A stretch of DNA of 64,000 nucleotides from contig NZ_FYDX01000001.1 of NCBI RefSeq assembly GCF_900187455.1, positions 248,001 to 312,000 on the forward strand. The letters run 5' to 3'. The notes beneath the pieces were generated by a model. It made no database searches and was not told the DNA's origin. It was given only the letters and a program-made list of their open reading frames with translations. Every line of letters begins with the position of its first letter. The first letter of the stretch is position 1. This DNA is from Pseudomonas sp. Irchel 3E13 (GTDB lineage Bacteria; Pseudomonadota; Gammaproteobacteria; Pseudomonadales; Pseudomonadaceae). Below, in pieces: positions 25,786-34,521 of this stretch. A program made the position numbers and the translations under genes.

Positions 25786-26532
25786 ATGACCGTCTATTTC
25801 ATCGGCGCCGGCCCCGGCGACCCGGAGCTGATCACCGTCAAGGGCCAGCGCCTGATCCGCCAGTGCCCGGTCATCATCTACGCGGGCTCCCTGGTGCCCG
25901 CCGCGGTGCTCGAAGGGCATCAGGCCGAGACCGTCATCAACAGCGCCGAGCTGCACCTGGAGCAGATCATCGCGGCGATCAGCGCCGCCCATGCCAAGGG
26001 CCAGGACGTGGCCCGGGTGCACAGCGGCGACCCCGCCCTGTACGGCGCCATCGGCGAGCAGATTCGCCATCTGCGCGAGTTGGGCATTCCTTACCAGATC
26101 ATCCCCGGCGTGACCGCCACCGCCGCCAGCGCTGCGCTGCTCGGCTGCGAGCTGACGCTGCCGGACATCGCCCAGAGCGTGATCCTCACCCGCTTCGCCG
26201 ACAGCTCCCCTATGCCCGAAGGTGAAGCGCTGGCCAGCCTGGCCAGCCACAAGACAACCATGGCGATTCACCTCGGGGTGCGGCATCTGCCAAAGATCGT
26301 CGAGCAACTGCGCCCGCATTACGGTGGCGACTGCCCGATCGCCGTGGTCCATCGCGCCACCTGGCCGGATCAGGACTGGGTGCTGGGCACGCTGGACGAC
26401 ATCGTCGAGCAGACGGAACGCAAAGGCTTCCGCCGCACGGCGCTGATCCTGGTGGGCCGGGTGCTTGCCAGCGACAATTTCAGTGAGTCCGCGCTTTACC
26501 GGGCGGGCCACGCGCATCTGTACCGTCCCTGA
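25786..26532 (+). CDS. cobM: Precorrin-4 C11-methyltransferase
   Basis: 248 aa SAM-dependent methyltransferase of the tetrapyrrole methylase fold: YFIGAGPGDPELITVKGQRLI at the start, ARVHSGDPALYGAIGEQ for SAM binding, PGVTATAASAALLGCELTLP and the C-terminal RRTALILVGRVL. CobM methylates precorrin-4 at C-11, giving precorrin-5. Start at the ATG after AAGGATTTGCC. Last gene of the plus-strand cobalamin unit. Confidence 0.95.
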   Translation: MTVYFIGAGPGDPELITVKGQRLIRQCPVIIYAGSLVPAAVLEGHQAETVINSAELHLEQIIAAISAAHAKGQDVARVHSGDPALYGAIGEQIRHLRELGIPYQIIPGVTATAASAALLGCELTLPDIAQSVILTRFADSSPMPEGEALASLASHKTTMAIHLGVRHLPKIVEQLRPHYGGDCPIAVVHRATWPDQDWVLGTLDDIVEQTERKGFRRTALILVGRVLASDNFSESALYRAGHAHLYRP

Positions 26533-26602
26533 CCGCGCTATTGCATTGCCATCAGCGTTGCTTCAATTTAACGCTTCGGCATACCTCAAAGGACTACCTT
26601 CA

Positions 26603-26848
26603 ATGCTTGAACTGCGCCCCTGCTGTGAATGCTGCGCCACCGACCTGCCAGGCGACAGCCGCGATGCACTGATCTGCTCGTTCGAATGCACCTATTGCCG
26701 CAGCTGTGCGGAAGGTCAGTTGAAGGGCAAGTGCCCGAACTGCGGCGGCGAGTTGCAGCCAAGGCCTGCCAGGGTGGGCGAGAAGCTGGCGCGCAATCCG
26801 GCAACGACGGTGCGCACGGTGAAGGCCGAGGGTTGCCCGACTCATTGA
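26603..26848 (+). CDS. DUF1272-family zinc-ribbon-like protein
   Basis: 81 aa Cys-rich protein: LELRPCCECCATDLP, then ICSFECTYCRSC and KCPNCGGEL, eleven Cys in all, which likely bind zinc. This matches the DUF1272 family of short proteins of unknown role. The start matches the family N-terminus (MLELRP), and AAAGGA lies upstream. Confidence 0.88.
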   Translation: MLELRPCCECCATDLPGDSRDALICSFECTYCRSCAEGQLKGKCPNCGGELQPRPARVGEKLARNPATTVRTVKAEGCPTH

Positions 26849-26873
26849 AGAAAGGGCCTACGATGCAGTAATG

Positions 26874-26928
26874 CCCTTCGCGAGCAAGCTCGCTCCTACA
26901 GTGTAGGAGCGAGCTTGCTCGCGAAGGG
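26874..26928. repeat. REP doublet (REPIN) forming a perfect 27-bp palindrome
   Basis: Two head-to-head REP copies, each containing GAGCAAGCTCGCTCCTACA, separated by a single G. This is the most common REP family of fluorescent Pseudomonas. It lies between a plus-strand and a minus-strand gene, where it can also act as a transcription end structure. Confidence 0.92.
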
Positions 26929-26964
26929 TCTCGACGGGCTTAACTGACTGGCCCTATTTTGTGG

Positions 26965-27261
26965 CTAATGCGGCTGCAGTTTGTTCTTGATCAGCCCGAC
27001 GATAAACGTCAGCACCGCCCCGCCAGCCCCGCCGCCCACCACGCTGCTGATGATCGCGGGCAAATCCAGGGTGCCTGCCGCGCCAGCCTGGGCCAGGCTC
27101 TGATCGCCGGTGAATGACGCCAGGATCTGCCCCAGCACCACGCCACCCACCCCGCCAAGAATCGAATTGAGCAGCGGCCCCATGCCTTGTTTGCTCATGC
27201 CCGCCGCGTTGCCGCCTACCACACCGCTGATGATCTGAATGATCAGACTGATGATATCCAT
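26965..27261 (-). CDS. Small glycine-zipper membrane protein
   Basis: 98 aa, strongly hydrophobic, with repeated Gly-x-x-x-Gly: GVVGGNAAG, LGGVGGVVLGQILA and SVVGGGAGGAVLTFIVG. Expected to insert in a membrane as a helical hairpin pair. The start MDIISL is chosen because GAGAGG sits 8 nt upstream; an ATG two codons earlier is too close to it. A widespread family of unknown role. Confidence 0.65.
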   Translation of the reverse strand: MDIISLIIQIISGVVGGNAAGMSKQGMGPLLNSILGGVGGVVLGQILASFTGDQSLAQAGAAGTLDLPAIISSVVGGGAGGAVLTFIVGLIKNKLQPH

Positions 27262-27429
27262 CGCCATAGCCTCTCTTAAGCGCCTGAAATGACGACTCGC
27301 GAGCGGGTTACTTCAGATACGGCCACTACCACCGGCGTTGAGACGTCGTGGTCCGACCAACGACGGCAAGCTGTTGCGGATAACCGACAGTATATGTAGG
27401 ACTTTTCAGTTGCGCGAACAGCCGCTCTC

Positions 27430-27852
27430 TCAGGGCTTGACGTTCTTCAGCTCGTTGAGCAACCCCAGCAGCGTTTGCAGCTTGGCGTCGCCGAACTGTT
27501 CGAGGATGCGCTGGTAGTTGCGCTCCATGTCTTCGCTCATGTCCACGAAGCACTGCTGGCCCTGCTCGGTGAGGCTGACAAAGACCCGGCGCTGGTCCTG
27601 CACGGATTTCTTGCGCCGCACCAGGCCGTCGCGCTCAAGGCGACTCAGCACGCCGGTCATGCTCGGTTTGAGAATGCAGGCCTGTTCGGCCAGTTGATGG
27701 CTTTCCAGCTCGCCTTGCTGGCGCAGGATGCGGATCACCCGCCACTGCTGCTCGGTGAGGCCGTGTGCGTTGAGCGACGGGCGGAAGAAGGCCATGGTGG
27801 CTTCGCGGGCTTGCAACAGCGTGAGGGTCAGGGACGGTCTTGGACTAGGCAT
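27430..27852 (-). CDS. hpaR: MarR-family regulator, HpaR-like
   Basis: 140 aa winged-helix protein. The family features LTEQQWRVIRILRQQGELESHQLAEQACILKPSMTGVLSRLERDGL and KSVQDQRRVFVSLT (residues about 30-95, quoted in part) match the homoprotocatechuate operon repressor HpaR. No hpa catabolic genes lie next to it, so its targets here are elsewhere or different. It is monocistronic. RBS sites are weak; an internal start at MAFFRPS would remove the typical N-terminus. Confidence 0.75.
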   Translation of the reverse strand: MPSPRPSLTLTLLQAREATMAFFRPSLNAHGLTEQQWRVIRILRQQGELESHQLAEQACILKPSMTGVLSRLERDGLVRRKKSVQDQRRVFVSLTEQGQQCFVDMSEDMERNYQRILEQFGDAKLQTLLGLLNELKNVKP

Positions 27853-28230
27853 TGGCAGGCTGATATCAACGGAGGTTCTGAAGCTTAAGAGCGGGGCTTT
27901 CGGGCCGCAAGGCCCGTAATGGCCACGGTGCGGACAGCGGTGAAAGGCTCGTCAAATATAATGAACTGCCGTGTCCGCTAAAAATCACATTTACCTGAGA
28001 CCAATCAGAGAGTTAAACGATAAATCAAAGGCTTTACGTTAAAAAATATGCACACGAAACGGTTAATCCGCTTGATATATTTAACGGCTCTGGCAAGCTA
28101 TGCGGCAGGTTTCGACCGGGAATCGACGTTCGCGTGCACACCCGGCAGTGCTCGAAACCTCGGGTAGCGCCCCGCAGCAATCGGCGCGCCTGCACAACAA
28201 TGACAGGCCGCGCCTGTCCCAAGGTGACAT
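27853..28230. other. Intergenic region, 378 bp, probably two divergent promoters
   Basis: No gene found. A GC hairpin (CGGGCCGCAAGGCCCG) lies near 27900. From about 27950 to 28090 the sequence is AT-rich (TTAAAAAATATGC, TGATATATTTAACG), consistent with a promoter for the downstream amidotransferase gene. Exact -10/-35 boxes were not resolved. Confidence 0.4.
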
Positions 28231-29043
28231 ATGCCCAACAGCAACATTGGCAATAAGAATCAAAAAGCCCGCAAACCTGTCGTCCTGATGACCATGGGCT
28301 CTCAAGAGCGCAAGGGTCACGACTATCAAGTGATGACCCACAAGTACATCGTGCCGCTGGTCGAACACGCTGACTGCGTCCCCCTCCTGGTTCCGACCTG
28401 CTGCGGCACCGAAGACCTCGAACAGTATCTGGACATGGCTGACGGTGTGTACCTGACTGGCGCCGGCAGCAATATCGACCCGGCCCTCTACGGCCAGGAA
28501 AACCAGACTCCAGGCAAGGGTCAGGACCGCAACCGCGACCTCTTCGACCTGCCGCTGGTGCAGTTGGCCATCGCCCGTGGCCTGCCGATCTTTGGTATCT
28601 GCCGCGGCATGCAGGAAATCAACGTGGCGCTGGGTGGCGACATCTACCAGAAGGTCTACGCCGAGCCTGGCTTCAACGATCACCGGGAAAACCCGGAAGA
28701 TCCGGTGGAGGTGCAATACAGCGCGGTGCACAGCGTGCGCATCGAGCCAGGAAGCTGGTTGCAGGAACTGCTGCAAAGCGACGAGATTCGCGTCAACTCG
28801 CTGCATGGCCAAGGCCTGAAAACCCTGGGTGAAGGCGTCGAGCCGCTGGCCCGTGCCGAAGACGGCCTGGTCGAGGCGATCCATGCGCCAAGCCTGTCGC
28901 CGTTCCTGTTCGCGGTGCAGTGGCACCCGGAATGGCAAGCCGCGAAGAACCCTGACTCGGTCAGGATGTTCGAAGCGTTCGGTGACGCCTGCCGTACCCA
29001 GGCGACCAAACGGCAACAGAGCAAGACCCAAAGTCTTGCTTGA
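28231..29043 (+). CDS. Class I glutamine amidotransferase, gamma-glutamyl-GABA hydrolase (PuuD/SpuA-like)
   Basis: 270 aa. The nucleophile is the Cys in PIFGICRGMQEINVALGG, and the triad is completed by QWHPEW. Other family marks are GVYLTGAGSNIDPALYG and RVNSLHGQGLKTLG. PuuD-type enzymes hydrolyse gamma-glutamyl-gamma-aminobutyrate in putrescine catabolism. Here it is monocistronic, away from other polyamine genes, so the substrate is inferred from the family only. The N-terminal extension (MPNSNIGNKNQKARKP) is slightly longer than usual. Confidence 0.85.
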   Translation: MPNSNIGNKNQKARKPVVLMTMGSQERKGHDYQVMTHKYIVPLVEHADCVPLLVPTCCGTEDLEQYLDMADGVYLTGAGSNIDPALYGQENQTPGKGQDRNRDLFDLPLVQLAIARGLPIFGICRGMQEINVALGGDIYQKVYAEPGFNDHRENPEDPVEVQYSAVHSVRIEPGSWLQELLQSDEIRVNSLHGQGLKTLGEGVEPLARAEDGLVEAIHAPSLSPFLFAVQWHPEWQAAKNPDSVRMFEAFGDACRTQATKRQQSKTQSLA

Positions 29044-29087
29044 GAAAAGCCACGCAATACCATGATTTAGTTGATTTTTTAATCATG

Positions 29088-29126
29088 AAAAAAGCCGCAT
29101 CAAGGACACCTTGATGCGGCTTTTTT
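29088..29126 (+). terminator. Intrinsic terminator after the amidotransferase gene
   Basis: AAAAAAGCCGCATCAAGG then ACA then CCTTGATGCGGCTTTTTT: a 14-bp GC-containing stem with flanking A/T tracts, about 45 bp past the stop codon. A second hairpin (CATGATT/AATCATG) lies just before it. Confidence 0.9.
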
Positions 29127-29279
29127 GTCTGACTCAAAATCCAATCAACATTAACTAAATCATTCAATCTGCTGAAATATAAGTATTTTTACGATAAAAG
29201 CACTGGGTTAGATTGTTCTTCTTTAACCTCACAAAACAAATCAATAAAAGATCATAACTATTTGTTTTTAATGATTTAT

Positions 29280-30305
29280 CTAAGGAAAAGCATCCATCCT
29301 CGGCGCCATTTCCGACTGCGCCCCCAGGCGCCCTTCGATCTGTCCCGCCATCGACCACACCCCCGCCATTACCCCAGAGGCATGATTCTCCATCAGGCTC
29401 TGCCACTCCTCGTTCAGCGCCACATTGAGGATCACCCGCAACTGCTCGACCATTTCCGGCCGGTCACTCTCGTGCATCATCGCGCCGATCCCGGCCGAAG
29501 CCACGGAGATCAGCAGACCAGCCGCCTTGCCGACCGCCGCGGCTACCGCGCTGGCCGCGCCGCGCGGGGCCAACGTCGCTTCAAGACGGGTGCTGGCCTT
29601 GCTGGCCACCGACGACAGGCCGGTGTCCGAAGCCGTGGCATTGCTCGCCGCAGCCTTGCGGATCTGTTCGTCGAGCGCGAGCCAGGCGGGAAGCTGCAGG
29701 AACGGCCGCGCCGCAAGCGCCTGTTGAATGCTGGCATCCCGTGCTGGCGGCGGGCCCAGGGCAATCGCGGGAATACGGTTCAGGTGCAGGGCGAACTGCT
29801 CCGGCGGCGCCCGATAGCGCTGGGCAATGCCCTGCACTTGCTGGCCGAGCAACTGCACATAGAGTTCAGTGGCGCGTTCGCGGATCAGGTCGGGATTGAT
29901 CTCTTCAGCCACCGGCTCCAGCACCCGTTCGCGGTACTGCTCCTGCAGGTACAGCGCCAGGCGATTGTCCGGCTGGGTGTCATTCTTGTTCTGGCTCATC
30001 TTGTACCAGGCGACCTTGAGGGTCAGCCATTGCTGGGTCCAATAACCGGTGAACCAGGGAATGAAGTCTTCTTCGGTGCGGGCTTGTACGCGCTCGCGCC
30101 AGACCCGCATGGAGCGGCGCGCATAATCCCCCGCCGAGCCCGTGGCGCCGCGCGAGGCCACGACGATTTCACGATCCACTTGCTGCCAGGCAGCCTGCGA
30201 CAGCACCACCGGAGGTGGCTCCGGCGTGCGAGATCTGGAGCCGCAGCCACCCAGCGTCAACAACACGCCGACGAACAAAGCGACAGACAGCACAGGCTGT
30301 TTCAC
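29280..30305 (-). CDS. Putative lipoprotein of unknown function
   Basis: 341 aa. Lipoprotein signal with lipobox LTLGGC (Cys at residue 21), and the next residue is Gly, so no Asp+2 inner-membrane retention signal. The mature part is mostly helical with a WFTGYWTQQW segment (about residues 83-95). A hydrophobic Ala/Gly stretch near residues 250-275 (SAVAAAVGKAAGLLISVASAG) could insert in a membrane. No family recognised. The 3' flank up to the PuuD terminator is unusually AT-rich. Confidence 0.6.
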   Translation of the reverse strand: MKQPVLSVALFVGVLLTLGGCGSRSRTPEPPPVVLSQAAWQQVDREIVVASRGATGSAGDYARRSMRVWRERVQARTEEDFIPWFTGYWTQQWLTLKVAWYKMSQNKNDTQPDNRLALYLQEQYRERVLEPVAEEINPDLIRERATELYVQLLGQQVQGIAQRYRAPPEQFALHLNRIPAIALGPPPARDASIQQALAARPFLQLPAWLALDEQIRKAAASNATASDTGLSSVASKASTRLEATLAPRGAASAVAAAVGKAAGLLISVASAGIGAMMHESDRPEMVEQLRVILNVALNEEWQSLMENHASGVMAGVWSMAGQIEGRLGAQSEMAPRMDAFP

Positions 30306-30432
30306 GATTGCGCCCCGCCGGAATCGAGGGACTACACCGGGGCACCCTGCACGGGCGCCCGCCCCGGACGCGGTTCAGCGTCCGTTTTTCGAGTATAGAA
30401 GTGGCCCGTCAGGACGGTGGCGACAAAACACC

Positions 30433-30549
30433 TTACCCGGCCCGCAACGGCCACTGCCGGACGGCCTGATAGCGCCCCTTGGACGATTCGTACAGCACAA
30501 ATGCCTCGGCCAGCGGGCGAAACTCCCGCGGATCGACCTCCGTTTTCAA
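30433..30549 (-). CDS. Possible 38-aa ORF coupled to an upstream mini-gene
   Basis: TTG start four bases after the stop of the upstream 27-codon ORF. The frame reads KTEVDPREFRPLAEAFVLYE then SSKGRYQAVRQWPLRAG, soluble-looking and protein-like rather than Arg/Pro-rich shadow sequence. The frame is open upstream to a TTG at 30585, which overlaps the mini-gene (TGATTG) and would give 50 aa. No strong Shine-Dalgarno is visible, so expression would depend on coupling. Tentative. Confidence 0.35.
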   Translation of the reverse strand: MKTEVDPREFRPLAEAFVLYESSKGRYQAVRQWPLRAG

Positions 30550-30553
30550 TGCT

Positions 30554-30637
30554 TCAAACCGGAGAAATCGTCCCCAACGCGCCAATCAGAATCGCCAACG
30601 CCAGAAACCCGAACAGAAAAATCGCCATCTTGCCCAT
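30554..30637 (-). CDS. Mini-gene for a 27-aa single-helix membrane peptide
   Basis: Reads MGKMAIFLFGFLALAILIG then ALGTISPV: a short cationic start and one 20-residue hydrophobic helix, typical of bacterial small membrane proteins. A near-perfect Shine-Dalgarno GGAGG sits 5 nt before the ATG, the main support that it is translated. It is immediately followed by another possible short frame. Function unknown. Confidence 0.5.
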   Translation of the reverse strand: MGKMAIFLFGFLALAILIGALGTISPV

Positions 30638-30796
30638 CACTGCCTCCGATTACCTAAACAACGGTTCAGACGGGAGCAGCGCAACAACCGCCGCCAACCA
30701 CGCCTTTACGGGGCTTATTGTCGGCAAGCGGCTGTTTGCATAACAGAGGCAGAAAGCACTGAAAAATACGGATCAGATGCGCCGGCGCAAAGCGCT

Positions 30797-32356
30797 TCAG
30801 AAACGGAAATGCCCGACCATCCCGTGCAACCGATTGCTCAGGTGCTTGAGTTCGGTGCTCGCCGCGGAGATTTCCGCGCTGGCGGTGGCGGACTCCTCGG
30901 CGGTTTCCCGCACGCGGGTCACGCTCTGGTTGATCTCCTCGGTCACCGCCGCCTGCTCTTCCGCCGCAGTGGCGATCAGTTCGCTCATCTGCTGGATATT
31001 CGACACCTGGCGGGTGATGTGTTCCAAGGCCATGCCGGTATCGCGCACGCCGGTGACGGAGGCGCTGGTCTGCTGCAGGTTGGTCTTCATCATCCCGGTA
31101 CTTTCGTCGGCGATGTGTTGCAGCGTGACGATCAGTTGCTCGATCTCGCTGGACGACGCCTGGGTCCGTTGCGCCAGGTTGCGCACTTCGTCAGCGACCA
31201 CGGCGAACCCGCGCCCGGCATCGCCGGCCCGTGCCGCTTCGATGGCAGCGTTGAGCGCCAGCAGGTTGGTCTGTTCGGCCACGGCCTTGATCACATCAAG
31301 GATCGCGCCGATACGCCCGCACTCCTGTTGCAGACGCCCCAGCGACTCCGCCGAGGTGCCGACGCCGCTGGCCATTTCCTCGATCTGGCGGATCGCCTGT
31401 TGCGACATCGCCAACACGCTGCTGACCTCGTGATCGGCGCCCTTGGCGGCGCTGGCCGCCTCTTCCGAGTTCTTCGCGACTTCCTGCACGGTCATGGCGA
31501 TCTCGTTCATCGCGGTGGCCACCATGTCGGTCTCGTTGCGCTGGCTGTCGATACCTTCCTGGGTGGTGCTGGTGATCGCCGCCAGTTGCGAGGCCGAAGC
31601 CGCCAGTTGCTGCGAGCCACAACCGATTTGCGAAATCACTTCGCGCAGGCTGGCGTTCATGGTGTTCAACGCACCCAGCAACACGCCCAGTTCGTCACTG
31701 CGCTCGACCTTGATGTCAGCGGTGAGGTCGCCGCCGGCGATACGCTGCGCCGCCTGCACGGCCTGGCGCAGCGGGTAGACGATCTGCCGGCTGATCAGCA
31801 GCGCGACGGCGATGCCGCAGAGGATCGCCACCAGGGTCACGACGGCCAGCCCCATATGGGTGCTCTTCACTTGCTCGGAGGCGCGCGCTTCTTCGGCGTA
31901 ATACAGTTCGTTGGCGCCGTCCTGCAGACGTGACAGCAACTGGTTGGCGGCGGTCAGCTCGGCCACCGAACGGGCCTGGTCGCGAGCCTTGGAGTAGGTG
32001 TCGAGGTCGGCGCGCAGCTTCTGCGCGGCGCCGAGGTCCTGGGCCGGCCAGCGGCCTTCGCGGGCATCCAGCACCAACTGGTCGAAACCTTGTTTGAGCT
32101 TGGCGTGGTGTTCCTGGTGCAGGGCCTGGTGCTGGGCATCGCTGCTCAGGGCGAGGTTGTAGTTGGCTTCGCGGGTGAAGACGATCTCGTCGAACAGGCT
32201 ACTGATGAAACTGATGCGCTTCAGCGACGCACTGCTGTTCTGCAGCCCGAAGCCCCCCAGCAGTGACAACAGCAAGGCAAACGACAACAGCAGGCCGAAA
32301 CCCAGGCCGAGTTTGCGGGTAACGCTGAGGTTCTTCAGCGTGAATGCCTGTGACAT
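30797..32356 (-). CDS. Methyl-accepting chemotaxis protein with helical sensor domain
   Basis: 519 aa. Membrane helices near residues 18-38 and 180-203 flank a periplasmic domain of about 140 residues ([25 protein letters not shown]). That domain is probably a four-helix bundle or helical-bimodular type, without Cache motifs. HAMP ([20 protein letters not shown]) follows, then the tip with [27 protein letters not shown]. Start MSQAFTLKN chosen for GGAG 7 nt upstream. Ligand unknown. The C-terminus lacks a CheR-binding pentapeptide, ending GHFRF. Confidence 0.9.
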   Translation of the reverse strand: MSQAFTLKNLSVTRKLGLGFGLLLSFALLLSLLGGFGLQNSSASLKRISFISSLFDEIVFTREANYNLALSSDAQHQALHQEHHAKLKQGFDQLVLDAREGRWPAQDLGAAQKLRADLDTYSKARDQARSVAELTAANQLLSRLQDGANELYYAEEARASEQVKSTHMGLAVVTLVAILCGIAVALLISRQIVYPLRQAVQAAQRIAGGDLTADIKVERSDELGVLLGALNTMNASLREVISQIGCGSQQLAASASQLAAITSTTQEGIDSQRNETDMVATAMNEIAMTVQEVAKNSEEAASAAKGADHEVSSVLAMSQQAIRQIEEMASGVGTSAESLGRLQQECGRIGAILDVIKAVAEQTNLLALNAAIEAARAGDAGRGFAVVADEVRNLAQRTQASSSEIEQLIVTLQHIADESTGMMKTNLQQTSASVTGVRDTGMALEHITRQVSNIQQMSELIATAAEEQAAVTEEINQSVTRVRETAEESATASAEISAASTELKHLSNRLHGMVGHFRF

Positions 32357-32971
32357 ACCTTTCTCCAACCTGTGAATTCATCCTCGCCGGTCCGCAGGTA
32401 ACGGTAATCGGCAAGCCCAAAAAACCGGGAGTAATGTCATGACGCTGAAGCCGTGGGGAATCAGGCCGTGTACGAAAAAGCCCGTACAGACCCTGGTGCG
32501 CAGAGGTGTTCCGAAGGGATTCACACTGGCATCCGTGCAGTTCCCGAGCGCGGGAACCGGGTGTACTTGGGCATCCGTTGCCCTGTTTTTGCCCATACTT
32601 TCAGTAAGGGAATAGTAACATTCGCAAACGATTGATCTCAATATGACACTAATGTCTGTTTGCCGCTATTGGTCCCCCTGCCCTGAGCCGGATGCGGTTA
32701 CCCTCAGCGCCTCGCAGATCCGCGCGAACAACCTTCGGAGCTGTATGCCGGCGACCGTCCAACAGCCCCCGCGCAAGAGGCAAAAGACCTTACTGATCAT
32801 GGCTTTATCGATACACGAAAGCGCGCCGAACGGGCCATCGCAGGCGTCCCCGGAGTGAATGCCCCGCTGCTGGTCCGAGACGGATCGGACAGGCTGGCGG
32901 ACGCCTTGAACGGTGGGATAAGCCCGACGATTCCGGAGGGACATAGAAAAGAGTTGCAACAATTACCCAAC
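32357..32971. other. Intergenic region, about 615 bp, no convincing gene
   Basis: Short frames exist on both strands but none shows protein-like composition with a ribosome site. On the minus strand GCCGATTA (32405-32412) loosely resembles a flagellar sigma-28 -10 box, about 50 bp before the chemoreceptor start, but no matching -35 was found. Possible remnant or RNA-coding sequence; nothing further could be supported. Confidence 0.4.
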
Positions 32972-33676
32972 TCAGACGCCCATGCAGTCGATCAAACGCC
33001 GCAGAAACACGCCGCGCCACCGGGGATCATCCAGCATCCGCGCCAGCAACCCACTGTGCGGCGCATCCGGGACAACCAGCAGCGAGCGCCATTCGGCATT
33101 GACCGCCGCGTCGTGCAGCCGTTGCGGAATCTCCGGCGGCACTATTTCGTCCTGGCCGGCAGCGATCACCAGCAGGCGGCCGCGGAAACGCGAAAGCGTC
33201 ATCCAGGCATCGCTGTCGGCCCAACTGCGTGGTTGGCGGATCAGTCGGGAAAATGCCGGGCCGAATGGCACGTCGTAGGCCTCAGGGCAATAAACACCGG
33301 GGACCACCAGCACCAGCGCCCGCAAATCAACGGTTTCGCTGAGACAGATCGCGTTGTAGGCGCCCATGCTCGAACCGATGATTGCCGTCGGTCTTCGGGT
33401 TGCTTCGATTACCGCTCGGGCCTGGGCAGTGCGGTCCTGCAGCGAGGTGCCGAATTTGTCACCCCCGGTCCGGCCGTGACCGATGCAATCGAATGCCGTG
33501 GAACCCACCCCGTGCTGCGCCAGTTCAGCGCGCACGCCATCGAATATTCCCGCCTGCGCCGCGCCGCCACCGTGAATCGCCAGCAGGTGCGCCGAACCGC
33601 TGCCGGAGCGGTGATCGACAAACAGCCGATCATGACCGTGAGCAACCTCGAGCGTGACGAGCGACTGTTCTGGCAT
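32972..33676 (-). CDS. Alpha/beta-hydrolase family protein
   Basis: 234 aa. Oxyanion-hole HGGG in LLAIHGGGAAQAG, nucleophile elbow GSSMG (Ser about residue 103), Asp in IAAGQDEIVPPE and His in VPDAPHSGLL complete the catalytic triad. It is soluble and lacks a signal peptide. An esterase or lactonase role is likely, but the substrate is unknown. It is divergent from the SDR gene about 110 bp away. No clear Shine-Dalgarno precedes the ATG. Confidence 0.75.
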   Translation of the reverse strand: MPEQSLVTLEVAHGHDRLFVDHRSGSGSAHLLAIHGGGAAQAGIFDGVRAELAQHGVGSTAFDCIGHGRTGGDKFGTSLQDRTAQARAVIEATRRPTAIIGSSMGAYNAICLSETVDLRALVLVVPGVYCPEAYDVPFGPAFSRLIRQPRSWADSDAWMTLSRFRGRLLVIAAGQDEIVPPEIPQRLHDAAVNAEWRSLLVVPDAPHSGLLARMLDDPRWRGVFLRRLIDCMGV

Positions 33677-33783
33677 GGCGATAGATTTTCTACTGGCTGG
33701 ACGATGGAAAACTGACTCTCTGGCCGGTCGCGTGGCTGCTAGCCTTGGTCCAGCTTAAACCTCGAATCACAGGAGCATGATCA

Positions 33784-34488
33784 ATGACGGTAGAAAAAGT
33801 GGCGATCATCACCGCCGGCGGCAGCGGCATGGGCGCAGCGGCGGCACGCCGGCTGGCGGCGGACGGCTTCAAGGTCGGCATCCTCTCCTCCTCCGGCAAG
33901 GGCGAGGCGCTGGCCGAGGAACTGGGCGGCATCGGCGTGACCGGCTCCAACCAGTCCAACGACGACCTCAAGCAACTGGTGGACCAGGTGCAGGCGCGCT
34001 GGGGTCGCATCGACGTGCTGGTCAACAGCGCCGGCCATGGCCCGCGGGCGCCGATCCTGGAAATCAGCGACGACGACTGGCACCGCGGCCTCGACACCTA
34101 CCTGCTCAACGTGATCCGCCCGACCCGCCTGGTGACGCCGATCATGCAGCGCCAGCGCGACGGCGTGATCATCAATATCTCCAGCGCCTGGGCGTTCGAG
34201 CCGAGCGAGATGTTCCCCACCTCCGCCGTGTTCCGCGCCGGCCTGGCCGCGTTCAGCAAGATCTTTGCCGACACCTACGCCCGCGACAACCTGCGCATGA
34301 ACAACGTCCTTCCCGGCTGGATCGACAGCCTCCCGGCCACCGAAGAACGCCGCGCCAGCGTGCCGTTGCAGCGCTACGGCAGCAGCGAGGAAATCGCCGC
34401 CACCGTGGCTTTCCTCGCCTCTCCGGGCGCGGCCTATATCACCGGGCAGAACCTGCGCGTTGACGGCGGGATTACCCGTTCGGTGTAA
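33784..34488 (+). CDS. Short-chain dehydrogenase/reductase-family protein with atypical active site
   Basis: 234 aa Rossmann protein. The cofactor motif TAGGSGMG and the NSAG motif are present, and the Ser of the triad may be ISSAW. Where the catalytic YxxxK should be, the sequence reads FPTSAVFRAGLAAFSK, with neither Tyr nor Lys in register. The C-terminus (GQNLRVDGGITRSV) is normal. It may therefore be non-reducing or use another mechanism. CAGGAG precedes the chosen ATG. Confidence 0.8.
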   Translation: MTVEKVAIITAGGSGMGAAAARRLAADGFKVGILSSSGKGEALAEELGGIGVTGSNQSNDDLKQLVDQVQARWGRIDVLVNSAGHGPRAPILEISDDDWHRGLDTYLLNVIRPTRLVTPIMQRQRDGVIINISSAWAFEPSEMFPTSAVFRAGLAAFSKIFADTYARDNLRMNNVLPGWIDSLPATEERRASVPLQRYGSSEEIAATVAFLASPGAAYITGQNLRVDGGITRSV

Positions 34489-34521
34489 GCCATGCCGGTC
34501 CCGCGGCGGGACCGGCGCGCC

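Noticed and set aside
27430..27852. A nearby homoprotocatechuate (hpa) degradation cluster suggested by the HpaR-like regulator
   Set aside because: No hpa catabolic gene occurs anywhere in the window.
32405..32412. GCCGATTA as a flagellar sigma-28 -10 element for the second chemoreceptor
   Set aside because: No TAAA-type -35 at the correct distance; a single octamer is weak evidence.
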